From: Chondrilla cf. caribensis
Lineage: Eukaryota > Porifera > Demospongiae > Chondrillida > Chondrillidae
Direction of reading: 5' to 3'
DNA: 64,000 nt
Assembly: GCA_964020155.1 (NCBI GenBank)
Contig: OZ026552.1
Coordinates: forward strand, 1,121,001 to 1,185,000
A program made the position numbers and the translations under genes. Shown here one piece after another: positions 10,681 through 22,107 of the stretch. A model generated the notes under the pieces. That model searched no databases, was not told where the DNA came from, and was given only the letters and a program-made list of their open reading frames with translations. Every line of letters starts with the position of its first letter. Position 1 is the stretch's first letter.

Positions 10681-10890
10681 TGAGCATCAGAGAATAGTGA
10701 GTGAGTTGTACCGTCATCAGCAGTCACCGAGGACAGTGAACAGTGAGGAACTGGAGGCTGTAGCAGACAAGATGAGGGGCAAAGAGGACCACATAAGAAT
10801 CGTGAAGAACCAGATGAACACTTTGAAGAAGGCAAAGAAGAAAGCAGCAAAAGGAACAAGACCTGTGAATCTAAGTACTTCTGTATCTAA
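10681..10890 (+). pseudogene. CEP57: Extra, partial CEP57-like last exon
   Basis: The acceptor TTTTGTGCAG ends at 10680 and is followed by the SEHQRIVSELYRHQQ frame through KGTRPVNLSTSV, then unrelated sequence and a stop at about 10951. It lacks the C-terminal part and lies 5' of the exon that should precede it (11198), so exon order is scrambled. Sequence is almost identical to 13011-13214, implying a recent duplication. Confidence 0.8.
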
Positions 10891-11197
10891 GTACAGGTGT
10901 GACTTTTGGACTATGTGTATTTCCACCAACTCACCCATGTGTTGTCCATAATAATGCTATGTATATGAATATGTGCTTACATATGTACATACGTATGTAT
11001 GTATATGTGCTTATACAATAGTTTTCTGAAATTAAATACATATGCTTATGTAAAGTACATATAAATGTATGTATGTATAATAATATTCTGTATTTGGATA
11101 TATTGTTATACACGTACATACACCATATGTACGTATGTGTATTATCAATCCATGTATGTATGTACAGCTGTTATTCCTCTTCATGTGGTGTATGCAG

Positions 11198-13371
11198 ATG
11201 ATGAGTGATGCTGATGAACTGTTCATGAGGTCCAGTGATAACCAGAGACCCAGGTCTAAACCAGTCCATAGGAGAAACAGGGTTCATAGTTTTATACCTA
11301 TACTTACGTACATTCTACATTCATACATGTGGTATGTTGCATGGGCAACTTCAAAAGAAAGGTAGTGCACACATTTGTGTAGTCTAGCTAGTTAGATCAT
11401 CCCTAAGAGGCGCCGAGGGGCAGAAAAGGGAAGGGACGGTCTAGCCCAAGTAGCAATTAGTTCACACCTGCCAATTAACAAATAACACGTTTATAGTTCC
11501 TATGGATCACCATACAACACATACAGAGGGAAGCAAAGAAAGAAGGGATCTAGTGATGTTTCATTCGTGATGTGTGCACACTTCGCTGATGTGTGAACAC
11601 TTCATTTGATGTTGCTTTGTGGATGATTGGTTATTTCCTATTCACACGTCTACTAATCATTGCGCAACCTAAGGTGTGTATTCAAAATTAATAGCAACTG
11701 ATTGACACAACATACCACATAATAGCTACTTCATACATATGATTTGAATGTGTCTGTATAATTTGTTTGCACACACACAATTATACCATGACTATGAATG
11801 TTGTCCCCGGAATAATCAGGCTACTGCACTAATCTACCAAGTTCCAGAGACAAGTGTACTAAATTCATCATATTCCCTTCTGGTGATGGTGGTTCTCTCG
11901 TTGGGATGTTGAGAAATAATATCATTGATTTGCTGGTACTGTAGTATTAGACCATAGTATACTATTTCTGTTTGCAATGCTTTGTACGTATGTAGCATTC
12001 TTTTAATAATAAGATAACATTAGTTCTGTAAATATGGTATTTTTTGATCCACCAACCTCACTAATCCACTGCATTTTTCCTTGAACCATTTGTGGTGGAC
12101 TATCGAGGTGACATGCACTCCACATGCATGCAGTATGTTCATGTACTCAACTAATATGTACATATGTACTAGCATATTAGTGCACAGTACAATTACATTT
12201 ATTTAATATTAATAATAATATTAATAATAATATTGTACATACGTACTCACGTATGTACTTTATGTATGTACATAGGTATGTAAGTACATATGTAATGTGT
12301 ATCCAAGTATACGGACATACGTATGGTATACATATGCACGTGTGTATTCATGTATAACAAACATAATAATGTGTACACCTTTGCATGTGTACATCCTTGT
12401 GAAGGAACCTTGTTTGCAGACACTTGAGTAAGAAACTCATTTAATCCAACATGTATGTATGTAAGCATCAATGTACATGCTTCTCAGTTGTGCTGATGTT
12501 CTTGCGCTTGTACACAGTATTTGTACATACATACATACACTAAACACAGTCATGCCTACATGTACATAGGCATCTTATTTCACGTGTATATGAAGTGTAT
12601 ACATCTCCAAATTGTATTCTTGTGTGTTTTCTTGTCTATTTTCCCCACTTGTCCCCAGTCCACCACCAACTCCCACTCGGTGGTAGCCAACATGCAGAAG
12701 GCTGTCTCCTTGATGAAGGCCCACAGTCATACATTGTGTGGAGCTATAGCCTCCTCTGCTCTCCAGAGAGAAACTGCTCAGAAATCAAAAGACACTAGAA
12801 CATATAATCCTTCTGGTTCGCTGGAAGACCTCCAGCGTATGCTGGGTGACCTTGAGAGGGAATTTGCTGAGTTGGCATGGTGAGTATGAGTGGATTAATG
12901 GTGAAGTAGTGATGTATGGTGTTATCAGATGATGAGAACTTATACTAACACACTTATGAATGTGTACATACAGTTTGATGGTAATGGGATGTTCCCTTCC
13001 TTTTGTGCAGTGAACATCAGAGAATAGTGAGTGAGTTGTACCGTCATCAGCAGTCACCGAGGACAGTGAACAGTGAGGAACTGGAGGCTGTAGCAGACAA
13101 GATGAGGGGCAAAGAGGACCACATAAGAATCGTGAAGAACCAGATGAACACTTTGAAGAAGGCAAAGAAGAAAGCAGCAAAAGGAACAAGACCTGTGAAT
13201 CTAAGTACTTCTGTCAACAAGAAGGAGATGTTGAAAAACATGGCTTATTATGAACATGTCGATCTTCATTCCCTCGAGAAGACTCCTCCTCATAAGAGAA
13301 ACTTGAATTTATTAAGGAACGCTAAAGACCTCCAGTGTACCTTGCAAAAGGATGACTTGTGGTGGGACTAA
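11198..13371 (+). CDS. CEP57: CEP57-like microtubule-binding region, copy A (one exon missing)
   Basis: Exons: 11198-11281 (MMSDADELFMRSSDNQRPRS...), 12659-12879 (STTNSHSVVANMQKAVSLMK...) and 13011-13371 (EHQRIVSELYRHQQ...DLWWD, stop). CEP57 proteins sit at centrosomes and bind microtubules through a C-terminal coiled-coil domain. The match covers the characteristic SHSVVANMQ...SLMK..S.ALC block, the DEF.ELA.EHQ helix and the terminal K.RNLNLLRNAKDLQ..L motif. The HYRLNARDIPFILG exon present in copy B is absent between 12100 and 12650, but joins stay in phase, giving 221 codons. The N-terminal centrosome-localisation half was not found. Whether it is expressed is unknown; expression status could be functional or decaying. 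Confidence 0.65.
11382..12500. other. Intronic stretch of CEP57 copy A, no gene seen
   Basis: Between the first and second exons of copy A. Contains unique sequence (11390-12000), a segment matching the 25014-25100 intron (GTGGACTATCGAGGTGACAT) and GTAC/ACATATGT-rich sequence like 35190-35400. No coding signal other than shadow frames. Confidence 0.5.
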
Positions 13372-13440
13372 CAATAGGGTATTGGACAGGAGTATTTTAT
13401 GGTCCAATTTTGCATGACTGGTAAGTGTATGTATGCGTGT

Positions 13441-13470
13441 TGTATATAATTTATGTGTGTGTACGTGTGT

Positions 13471-13550
<80 letters not shown>

Positions 13551-13610
13551 CGTACGTGTTTGTGTGTGTGTGTGTGCGTACGTGTTTGTGTGTGTCTGTG
13601 TAATTTACTT
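13441..13610. repeat. GT microsatellite downstream of CEP57 copy A
   Basis: Interrupted (GT)n tract in the same place, relative to the CEP57-like stop codon, as those at 26551 and 36477. Confidence 0.9.
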
Positions 13611-14064
13611 GTGTACGTACGTACGTACGTATGTGTCTACAGGATTACTGTATTATGTGTATGTATGGTATTAGGTGTACAAGTTTTTACATTGACTCAT
13701 ACATGTGTGTACGTACGTACATAATGTTGTGTTTGTGTGTAGTATATGTGTGTGCGTTTGTACAATAAGCAATGTACGTATGTATACTATTATGCTATTT
13801 TTGTAATAACCTACCACACTGCAATGTACGTATGTGTTATGGTATAATATATTATACTATAATATAATAATAATAATTATATTATGCATATATACGTGCT
13901 TATTAATTATAAATGGTACCATACGTAATATCATCTATACACAAATAAATTATAATTAGTGCTTAATAATCTATTAATTTTATACGTGTGCATATTTTAC
14001 AATTATGTACTCTATATTGCTAATTGTAAATAATTGTATGTATGTTATATACGTATTTTGTAAG

Positions 14065-14190
14065 TACTCCATTGTGGTCAATTGCTGCAAGGTATAGAGC
14101 CAACTTGAAAACTGTGAATGACCAGTCCTGTTGTAGTGAAGATACATGATAACATGATTGTTACCAAAGTCAGCAACTAATACAATTAAG
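14065..14190 (-). pseudogene. TRIM-NHL relic, last NHL blades
   Basis: The minus strand matches the NHL 3' end of intact genes (CTCCATTGTGGTCAATTGCT, CCAACTTGAAAACTGTGAAT) for about 120 bases with several frameshifts. An equivalent relic lies at 36800-36995, at the same place relative to a CEP57-like last exon, so both derive from one ancestral truncated TRIM-NHL copy. Confidence 0.7.
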
Positions 14191-14283
14191 AATTGAATAT
14201 TTTGAAATGCACAGGGGCATGCACACATGTACACAGTAGCACGCACACACACGTCATACAGAATTAACAGCTAGAGAGTGTGT

Positions 14284-14745
14284 GGAGGTATATAAGGTTG
14301 TGCAATAATAATACATGTATAATAATAATATTTTATGTACACACATCCACATAAATCCCTTTAGTACATATGAATACAAATATACACTGTCAGATAATGT
14401 GAATACATTGATACAATTATACTAATATGAGCTCCACCCACTCCTCATTTACTAAGTATAGATCATATCCACACTTATCATAGGCGGAGGAATGGTTTGG
14501 CAAGTGGGGGGGCCTTAGTGCTGAACTCATGAATAATATTGCAATTGTGTCCATGTATGCAATACTCTACATAGACATTCTTGGTTTCACCTTTGTGATG
14601 AGTGGGAGGGCCATGGCCCCCCTGGCCCCCCCTGTTCCGCCGCCTATGCTTATGTATGTAGCTATATTATGTATTATACATTATTATGTACAAGTCATAA
14701 GTAAAATTTAATACTAACATATCGTATCATACGTATAACAAGGTC
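14284..14745. repeat. Segmental repeat block, copy of 1-350 and 37205-37530
   Basis: Same non-coding block as at the left edge of the window, interrupted by a GC-rich MITE at 14479-14648. Confidence 0.75.
14479..14648. mobile_element. GC-rich MITE with CATAGGCGG inverted ends
   Basis: Left end CATAGGCGGAGGAA and right end TTCCGCCGCCTATG are inverted copies. Empty sites exist at about 228 and 37430 (CACTTACATAT). The GC-rich right part (GGGCCATGGCCCCCCTGGCC) recurs, with the same end motif, at 61583-61650. About 170 bases, no coding capacity. Confidence 0.75.
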
Positions 14746-15040
14746 AATGTATATTTACATACCCTAATGGCTGAAATTTTCGTTCTGTACACTTGTACAC
14801 AGTAATAGTGCAGTGCCTACATATGTACGTATGCACAAATTATGTGTCGTATGTGCATATTTACAGTCATAATATTATCTTTTATGAATTGTATTAATAA
14901 TATTATAATACTATATAGCATTATTATATTGCAATTATTTGTATGTTGTTGTTGTATATAATTATTTGCAATTTGGCTGTCATTATATATTATATATCAC
15001 ATAGCCATTACTCTAATATAATGAATAAAATACAAAAACC

Positions 15041-15365
15041 CTCAAAATACATCTATTTACTTGTTTATCCCCATAAAGTGTAACAAGAATATCATTGTGG
15101 TCAATTGCTAGACCTCAAGGTATAGAGCCAACTTGAAAACTGTGAATTAACACTCCTGTTGTATTGAAGATGACATCACGATTGTTACCACTGTCAGCAA
15201 CTAACACATGACCATCAGCAGTGATGAGGATGTCACAAGGAGAGTTGAGTTGACCTTTACCAAACTCTCTGGAATACACCGTCTGGACTGAATACTTGGA
15301 CACGATGGTTCCAGTAGTCAGTGACATACATGTCCCTATCAGGTGAGATGGCTACTGCACTAGGC
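15041..15365 (-). pseudogene. TRIM-NHL relic, last three NHL blades
   Basis: The minus strand encodes GKGQLNSPCDILITADGHVL and VADSGNNRDVIF, then a frameshift near the C-terminus and another near 15270. It ends abruptly in the intron sequence preceding a CEP57-like last exon (junction at about 15365). It is the direct-orientation counterpart of the inverted relic at 750-1085. The variable blade positions (NSPCD, SIPQG) again differ from intact genes. Confidence 0.8.
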
Positions 15366-15437
15366 ACATATCAACACACTTATGAATGTGTACATATGAT
15401 TTGATGCTAATAGGAGGTTCCCTTCTTTTTTGTGCAG

Positions 15438-15801
15438 TGAGCATCAGAGAATAGTGAGTGAGTTGTACCGTCATCAGCAGTCACCGAGGACAGTGAACAG
15501 TGAGGAACTGGAGGCTGTAGCAGACAAGATGAGGGGCAAAGAGGACCACATAAGAATTGTGAAGAACCAGATGAACGCTTTGAAGAAGGCAAAGAAGAAA
15601 GCAGCAAAAGGAACAAGACCAGTGAATCTAAGTACTTCTGTCAACAAGAAGATGTTGAAAGACATGGCGTAATACAAATTTCGAACATGTTGATCTTCAT
15701 TCCCTCGAGAAGACTTCTTCTCATAAGAGAAACTTGAATTTATTAAGGAACGCTAAAGACCTCCAGTGTACCTTGCAAAAGGATGACTTGTGGTGGGACT
15801 G
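15438..15801 (+). pseudogene. CEP57: CEP57-like last exon, disrupted
   Basis: The acceptor TTTTTTGTGCAG ends at 15437. The frame follows intact copies to NKKMLKDMA, then stops (GCGTAATAC) where intact copies read GCTTATTATGAACAT. The remaining exon sequence to GTGGGACTGA is present out of frame. Upstream exons are absent because the preceding sequence is a TRIM-NHL relic. Confidence 0.8.
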
Positions 15802-15825
15802 ACAATAGGGTATTGGACAGGAGTA

Positions 15826-16030
15826 CCGTATAGCTGGAAATTTTTGTGGGACAAAATTTTCGCAGATCGATGGCTCCAAAAATGAAAATTCACGGATAAA
15901 CTTTTCGCAGATGCTGGCTAGAGTCACGCAACAGAACAGCGAGAACGCCTAATTTGTGGATAAAATTTTCACGGATGTTAGGCCAATTAACCGCAAAAAT
16001 TTTGTCCCACGAAAATTTCCTGCTATATGG
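15826..16030. mobile_element. MITE inserted at a TA, with empty sites in paralogues
   Basis: Inverted ends are CCGTATAGCTGGAAATTTTTG and the reverse complement of CGAAAATTTCCTGCTATATGG, with internal GTGGGACAAAATTTTCGC matched by GCAAAAATTTTGTCCCAC. Paralogous positions after the CEP57-like stop (13390, 26315, 36400) read GGACAGGAGTATTTT without the insert, so the TA target was duplicated. About 205 bases, no genes. Confidence 0.85.
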
Positions 16031-16454
16031 TATTTTGTGGTCTGAATTGCATGGCTGTGATGTTTGTGTACATATGTATGTAATATGTGTGTACAGTATT
16101 ACAGTATATACGGTATATATGTATGTAAGTATACACAGGATTACTGTATGTATATATATACTTAAGGTGTACATACTACGTATTTTACTTTTGAAATATC
16201 TCATACATGTATATGTACATGTGTAATGGCATGCATGTGATGTGTGTGAAGTGTTGAAACTAATACAGGTATAATATATATTATATTATATTAATATTAT
16301 TGTAATAATTTGCATATAATAATAATATATTAAACACATGCATTCGACCGCAATATAAGTATATGCATGTGTGATTGAACATCAAATGCATCAATTATAT
16401 TGTATAATATAAAATAATGATAAATGATAATGAACAAAATACAAATACGTGCAC

Positions 16455-18794
16455 TCAAAATATAGCTACTTGTTTGTCACCGTACACTGTAACCAGAAGG
16501 TCTCCATTGTGGTCAATTGCTAGACCAAAAGGTCGAGAGCCAACTTGAAAACTGTGAATGACCTGTCCTGTTGAATTGAAGATGACAACACGATTGTTCA
16601 TTTGGTCAGCAACTAATCCATGACCATCAGCAGTGAGGAGGATGTCTCGAGGATAGTTGAGTTGACCTTTACCAAACTCTCTTTGGAATACACCATCTGG
16701 ACTGAATACTTGGACGCGATGGTTGCTCTCATCAGTGACATACATGTCCCCATCAGGTGAGATGGCTACTGCACTAGGCGATTGAAGCCGTCCAGGACCA
16801 CTACCTCGTGATCCAATGGTACGTATGAGCTGACCCTCCAGGGTGAAGATGGATATCCTGTGGTTCCCACTGTCTGCAACATAAACTTGTTTGTTGTTCA
16901 CTGTCACTCCCCAGGGATTGGAAAGGTGGTCAACACCAAACTGTTTAACAAAGGTTCCATTCATTCTGAATACTTCAATACGACTGTTACCACAATTACA
17001 AACATACACCAACCCATCAGCATCTACAGCTATACCAATAGGACGGTTTAGCTGCCCATTTCCTCTTCCTTTTTGACCAAATGATCTGACATGCTTCCTC
17101 TGCTCATCAAACACATGAATCTGATGGGTGTTGTTGTCAGCAATGAATGTGTGGCCATTTGCAGCTACTGCAATACCCCATGGGCCACCTGGTTGTTGAG
17201 GGAAGTTGAGATGTCCCTTGTTTGCTCCGAGTTCTACAGCATTCTTATTGAGCTTTACTGGTTTTGGCTTTGGTAGGAAGTTCACTCCAAACGGACTACC
17301 TCTAATATCACTCCCGTTCACTAGAATGGACAGATCACATTCTCCTGGGTATGTGATAGGGAAGGATAAAGTGTACTGTCCGTTCTCATCATCCACTACC
17401 CTCGCTTTGATGGCTGGACCTGGGATGGAGGACTTGGGACGAAGGAATACATCAACGTTATCACCTCCTCTTGTACATTGGATGTTCTTGCTGTCGAATG
17501 TGTTCAGTGTCAGTGTTATCGGGTCAGATCTATTTAATGGTACAGTCTCTGGTTTGGGCTCCACTGTACAGTTGACAGGACAGGCTCCGTCTTCTACAAC
17601 ACCGAATTCTCTGATTGCCATGAAAAGAACATCTTGGTTGGTGGGGTCAAAGGTCACCACCTGTGATACTGTGTGCTCAAACTCTTCCTGACACCATTTT
17701 GAGGTGAGAAGGGATTGTTGTGTTTGGACCAGATCCTTACTAGCTATCACATCGTGACTGCTACCACTGGTGAGGAGAAATTGAAGGGAGGATTGAGTGT
17801 TTGCTGACATCTCCTTCTCTCTCTTAGCAGCTGTGAGCTTTGATCTCATGGTATGCTTCTTTTCTTCGGCTTTGGCTATAAGCAGTCTACAAAGTTCCTC
17901 CTTCCGCTCATCCACAACCTGATGGATGTTCTGGAAGGCTGTGTTGATATCGTGGAGTGCAGCCTCTTTCATCTCGTCCACAGTTCTGATCTGAGTCTGT
18001 AACTCCTTCTCAATCTTCTGGTACTTCCTCTCATAGCAGACAGCAGTCTGATGAGCGATCTTCACAGATTGAGTGTGGCGTTCAGCTATATGGGGTTCAG
18101 TACTGAGGTGCTTGGGGTTGTGTGGAGGCTTCAGGGCAATAGCACATGCTTGACACATGAGTACATTACACTGTTCACAGCAATACTCGAGAGCCTTTCC
18201 ACTATGTTGAGGACAAATACTGTGTGTGGTGGTCTTTGAGAAGACAACCCCATGTTCTTGAGGATTGAGGGAGCGGACTTCATCCAGAGTTTTCATGGTA
18301 TGAGGACCAATCAGATAAGCCATTGCCTTGTGACTGTCTCGGCAGTGAGGACACAGGTACATCGAACACTCAACACAGAACACAACAGAAGGTTCATTTT
18401 CAGTCTGGCATGCCTTGTTCCCACAGGGAACAGTGCTTCTTTGAAGCTGTTCAGCTACTTTCAATCCCTTCATGTACCGAGCTAGGGGACCGTTTGGTAC
18501 AGGAACACAACGTAGGCTGTCCACTCTACACTCACTCTCCAACATCTTCCTGTCGTTACAGTGAGTGGATGTATCTCCACATTGGGTGCACTTCAGTCGG
18601 CCATCTTTCACTTCCAAATCAGGATAGCAGTCCTTGCACACTGAATGTAGACAGCACAACAGATAAGGATTGTTCAGTTCTCTCTTGCAGTGACCACATG
18701 TCACATCAGGTTCTATGACAACTGGTTCTTGTTCTTCCTGATGTGACGACTTGTCCTGTGAGGACTGATTAGCTGGAACTAGACCTTCAGCCAT
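16455..18794 (-). CDS. TRIM-NHL protein, copy 2
   Basis: Single coding exon, 779 aa from ATG at 18794 (MAEGLVPANQ); frame above it starts with GTG and lies beside the splice acceptor, so it is not used as the start. RING (CGHCKRELN...CKDCYPDLEV), B-box 1 of the same QTENEPSVVF type as copy 1, coiled coil, filamin domain and six NHL blades. B-box 2 departs from all other copies after CQACAIALK: PPHNPKHLSTEPHIAERH replaces the usual RKSSHVPVFLDASVSHRH. Blade tips also differ (LNRPIG, CGNSR, LQSPSA, ESNHR, QMNNR, SRPFG). Expected to be a cytoplasmic RING-type ubiquitin ligase with an RNA- or protein-binding propeller, by family. The gene converges with the disrupted CEP57-like exon to its left. 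Confidence 0.93.
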   Translation of the reverse strand: MAEGLVPANQSSQDKSSHQEEQEPVVIEPDVTCGHCKRELNNPYLLCCLHSVCKDCYPDLEVKDGRLKCTQCGDTSTHCNDRKMLESECRVDSLRCVPVPNGPLARYMKGLKVAEQLQRSTVPCGNKACQTENEPSVVFCVECSMYLCPHCRDSHKAMAYLIGPHTMKTLDEVRSLNPQEHGVVFSKTTTHSICPQHSGKALEYCCEQCNVLMCQACAIALKPPHNPKHLSTEPHIAERHTQSVKIAHQTAVCYERKYQKIEKELQTQIRTVDEMKEAALHDINTAFQNIHQVVDERKEELCRLLIAKAEEKKHTMRSKLTAAKREKEMSANTQSSLQFLLTSGSSHDVIASKDLVQTQQSLLTSKWCQEEFEHTVSQVVTFDPTNQDVLFMAIREFGVVEDGACPVNCTVEPKPETVPLNRSDPITLTLNTFDSKNIQCTRGGDNVDVFLRPKSSIPGPAIKARVVDDENGQYTLSFPITYPGECDLSILVNGSDIRGSPFGVNFLPKPKPVKLNKNAVELGANKGHLNFPQQPGGPWGIAVAANGHTFIADNNTHQIHVFDEQRKHVRSFGQKGRGNGQLNRPIGIAVDADGLVYVCNCGNSRIEVFRMNGTFVKQFGVDHLSNPWGVTVNNKQVYVADSGNHRISIFTLEGQLIRTIGSRGSGPGRLQSPSAVAISPDGDMYVTDESNHRVQVFSPDGVFQREFGKGQLNYPRDILLTADGHGLVADQMNNRVVIFNSTGQVIHSFQVGSRPFGLAIDHNGDLLVTVYGDKQVAIF

Positions 18795-18809
18795 TTTACT
18801 CACTTGATT

Positions 18810-19522
18810 CTGAGGAATACAAGATTAAACTTTTCAATTGAGAGAGAACAGAATCAATATTAACTTCAGAGCTAGACACAAACTGCATACAAATGTAGGA
18901 GAATGGGATGGTTGACCATAAGTAACCTGCCGTGGGTACACTATGCAGGAACACAAACTACTTTTTCCAATGTAAACATTAATGATTGTGGACAGCAGAG
19001 TCCAACTAACCCCACACTTATCATACAATACCTACTCTCAGTATTACAGTGTACAGCTATACAATCCTCACGTTATCCATAGGAGTGACATTAACAGGAT
19101 ATTGTACCAAGTGTGCTGACAAAGATACTTAGACAAGTTGTACCACAGGTTATGTAGTACGTGTAGTCTATGGTTGTACTGGTCAGACTACACTGGGAAA
19201 TTATGAGATATTAGCTATAGGTTATAGTCATTAATTTTTATAGTCGAAGATACTTCAATCAATTCTATCAATAAGTACTTAACGTGGTCAAAGACCACAG
19301 TTCGAGTCAGCCCACTTACGAGCATTTAATGTAAAAAGAGTACGTGTACAACAAGCAATAACATGTGATAACAGCAGGCGAATGGCTATAGTGATTATTT
19401 CTTTATAAATAGTGAACGTACACAAAATGTTATCTGAGTCCCATGCAGAGACAAAAGATAATAGCTACCAGCGGATAAGGTCATTTAAAACAAAACTAAC
19501 TACTGTTCGAGGATAAACGTAC
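18810..19522 (-). other. 5'-UTR intron of TRIM-NHL copy 2 (class beta)
   Basis: Minus-strand donor TTCAAG|GTACGT (start 19522) and acceptor ATTCCTCAG|AATCAAG (end 18810). The class beta intron is marked by AGAGAGAACAGAATCAATAT and GACACAAACTGCATACAAAT, seen also at 38055, 43035 and 50305. Confidence 0.7.
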
Positions 19523-19690
19523 CTTGAAAACGATTAACCAAGGTTCTTACAAAAAGCGATACAATGTAGACTAGAATATTATGAAAGGACGATCGAAGCT
19601 TTCTACGAATAGAGGGCGTTCTCAGAACCACTCGTGACTTCTCGGATCACGTGACAAAACTCCACATCCCGCCCCCCTACTAACGACTAC
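19523..19690 (-). promoter_or_regulatory. Promoter and non-coding first exon of TRIM-NHL copy 2
   Basis: CACGTG at 19648-19653 in GGATCACGTGACAAAAC, then a GC box (CATCCCGCCCCCCTAC) at about 19664-19680, at the same distance from the donor as in copy 1. Confidence 0.55.
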
Positions 19691-19855
19691 TATAAATCTT
19701 CACAATTTAAATTCCCATCGACTATGAATGTATATTACATATAATGTAATGTAGAGAATCAGCAGTAAAGTTCTTTTATATTTCCACTTCAGCTTCATCT
19801 GGAGGAAGAAGAGGATGCAGTTTAAGAGTGAATTGAACAAAACATGTATGCACAC

Positions 19856-19856
<1 letters not shown>

Positions 19857-19930
<74 letters not shown>
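19857..19930. repeat. CA microsatellite
   Basis: Uninterrupted (CA)n in the class beta spacer, following the conserved motif CAGCTTCATCTGGAGGAAGA. Confidence 0.95.
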
Positions 19931-19931
<1 letters not shown>

Positions 19932-20509
19932 TTGTTATAAATAAATATGACTGAACATAAACGAACACACACAAACATACACATGTACATTGTTAACATG
20001 TACAAAAGGTCACACACCCAGTAGGTTATCATAAAGTACTAAAGTAGGTTTTCATATAAGGTACCAAGATACAGTACACTACACACATACATAGACTAAT
20101 GCTATAACATATGCACACATGCACACACGCAAGCACACACGCACGCACACACACATACATAATGTTCATGTACAATGTACATGTGAACACTAGCCCAAGT
20201 ATCCTAGACTGTCCTTCCAACTCTCAACTGATGGTGGGAGTGACTTATCACAGGAATGGATGTGTACCCTATAGAATGTGACTAACACTCAGTACAATTT
20301 GAATATCTGCCAGACTATCACATGTACAAACCAGCAATAGGTAGTGTTAGTATCAACCAGCACAGACCCTCTATACCACATACACTGGGAGTGTACAAAG
20401 AGTATCTACGTTATACGGTACATGTATAAACGATACTTGACATGCACACTCACTGTGCTGGAGGTGAACACGTGGTGATTAACAGAAGAAACCTGTCGAG
20501 GAGGATCAT

Positions 20510-20583
20510 GTGCATTTCCACTTCAGCTTCATCTGGGGGAAGAAGAGGATGCAGTTTAAGAGTAAATTGAACAAAGTATGTAT

Positions 20584-20661
<78 letters not shown>

Positions 20662-20670
20662 CACACACAC

Positions 20671-20738
<68 letters not shown>

Positions 20739-20825
20739 TTTTATAAATAAATATGACTACATGCACACACACACACACCATTTTCTATAAATAAATATGA
20801 CTGTACATGCACACACACACACATG
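20510..20825. repeat. Second CA microsatellite with duplicated flank
   Basis: CAGCTTCATCTGGGGGAAGA and GTAAATTGAACAAAGTATGT recur here just before a long CA run, as at 19788-19850, so the flank and microsatellite were duplicated within this unit. A further CA run with TATAAATAAATATGACT lies at 20740-20825. Confidence 0.85.
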
Positions 20826-20845
20826 TACACATTGTTATAAACTAG

Positions 20846-21092
20846 CCGAATTAACTGCCTCACGTGTGTATTCGCCCTTAAACATGTCATAAAAATGGTG
20901 CCTTTCAAGTACGGCGGATAGTACAGTTTCGTTCAAATTCTGGAAGAAAGGCCTAAAACAAAACACCAACCCCCTTAGGACACTCCACGGGTGCCACTGA
21001 GGAGGATTGAAGGGTTTGATGTCGATCACATGCGAACTGAAGGAGGAGTTCGCGAACAAACAAACAGAAAATCCTTGCATTATAGTAGGATA
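20846..21092. mobile_element. Dispersed 230-250-base element, copy 1
   Basis: The reverse complement of 31283-31505 over most of its length: shared stretches include GCGAACTGAAGGAGGAGTTC, CACGGGTGCC and the GGCCTAAAACA region. The neighbouring units lack it. It has no coding capacity. Opposite orientations at two different sites mean independent insertions rather than part of the segmental duplication. Confidence 0.7.
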
Positions 21093-21239
21093 CACAAGAC
21101 CGTACATACACAAACACACACAAACATACACATGTACATTGTTAACACAAACACACACAAACATACACATGTACATTGTGCACATGTGCAATAGCTCCCA
21201 TGTAGGAGAGCCTATTCAACCTGGGAGGTAGCACACCCA

Positions 21240-21960
21240 GTAGGCTATCATATAAGGTACCACATGTACACTACACACTCATACGCTAATGCTAACATAT
21301 GCACATGTACATATGTACATATGCAAACAAACATAATATTCATGTTTGAGATAAGAACGGTGATTTTCAACACTGGTGTTTAATTACTCAACAAAGTGAT
21401 TTGAGGCCAACTTGTTTGTTCATGTCAGTGGCCCTTTAACTGGGACAAAGGAAACTTCCATCTGAGACACGGGACACAGCATATTGTTCCAGGACTGTCC
21501 CAGGCAATTCGGGACAGTTGGCACATATGCTCTATATATACCACATATACTGGGAGTGTACACAGAGTATCTACGTTATACGGTACATGTACAACGTATA
21601 CTTGACATGCACACTCACTGTGCTCGAGGTGAACATGTGGTGATTAACAGAAGAAAACCTGTCAAAGAGGATCGTGTGCAGTACAGCTACCGAGCATAGG
21701 TTTCTCCTACAATGTTCACTTCAGATCAGATGTGATGTTGTCTTGCTATGATGTGCTGGTTGAATACAACAAGTGCTTCCTGTCTCCATACATACAGGAA
21801 CTTGACGACCTTGTTGTTTCTGAGAAATGTACAATTCTTGAATTTGAATCAGGAGCGTGACCAGTAGGAAGCTTCCACCAGTGCAACAAGTCCTACACAC
21901 AATTAATAAGTACAATGACACTCACTTGATGTGCCACAATTGGCTTGGGAAATTGAAGTC
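21240..21960 (+). pseudogene. Frameshifted copy of the unrecognised class beta reading frame
   Basis: Corresponds to 61100-61578. The upstream frame (HILGVYTEYLRYTVHVQ, then CARGEHVVINRRKPV) is open here from about 21484 to 21699; the downstream frame (YDVLVEYNKCFLSPYIQELD) is broken by loss of one base where the intact copy reads GGAGGTGTGACC (here GGAGCGTGACC, about 21851). Function unknown. Confidence 0.45.
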
Positions 21961-22036
21961 AACTATCAATTTTGTCATACAACATCCAATTTGACCTCTC
22001 TACTCTGTATACTTGATGCTACAATGTGTACATGTT

Positions 22037-22037
<1 letters not shown>

Positions 22038-22107
<70 letters not shown>
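22038..22107. repeat. GT microsatellite
   Basis: Uninterrupted (GT)n not present at the equivalent place in the 52- and 61-kb units. Confidence 0.95.

Noticed and set aside
13011..13189. Minus-strand frames (MFLLLLSSLPSSKCSSG...) across CEP57-like last exons as secreted proteins
   Set aside because: Antisense of the lysine-rich coiled-coil exon; the leucine/serine-rich start mimics a signal peptide, but plus-strand splicing and CEP57 homology explain the sequence.
21720..21920. R3H- or zinc-finger-type assignment for the YNKCFLSPYIQELD frame
   Set aside because: Only a vague resemblance by eye; no diagnostic residues could be confirmed, so it is left unrecognised.
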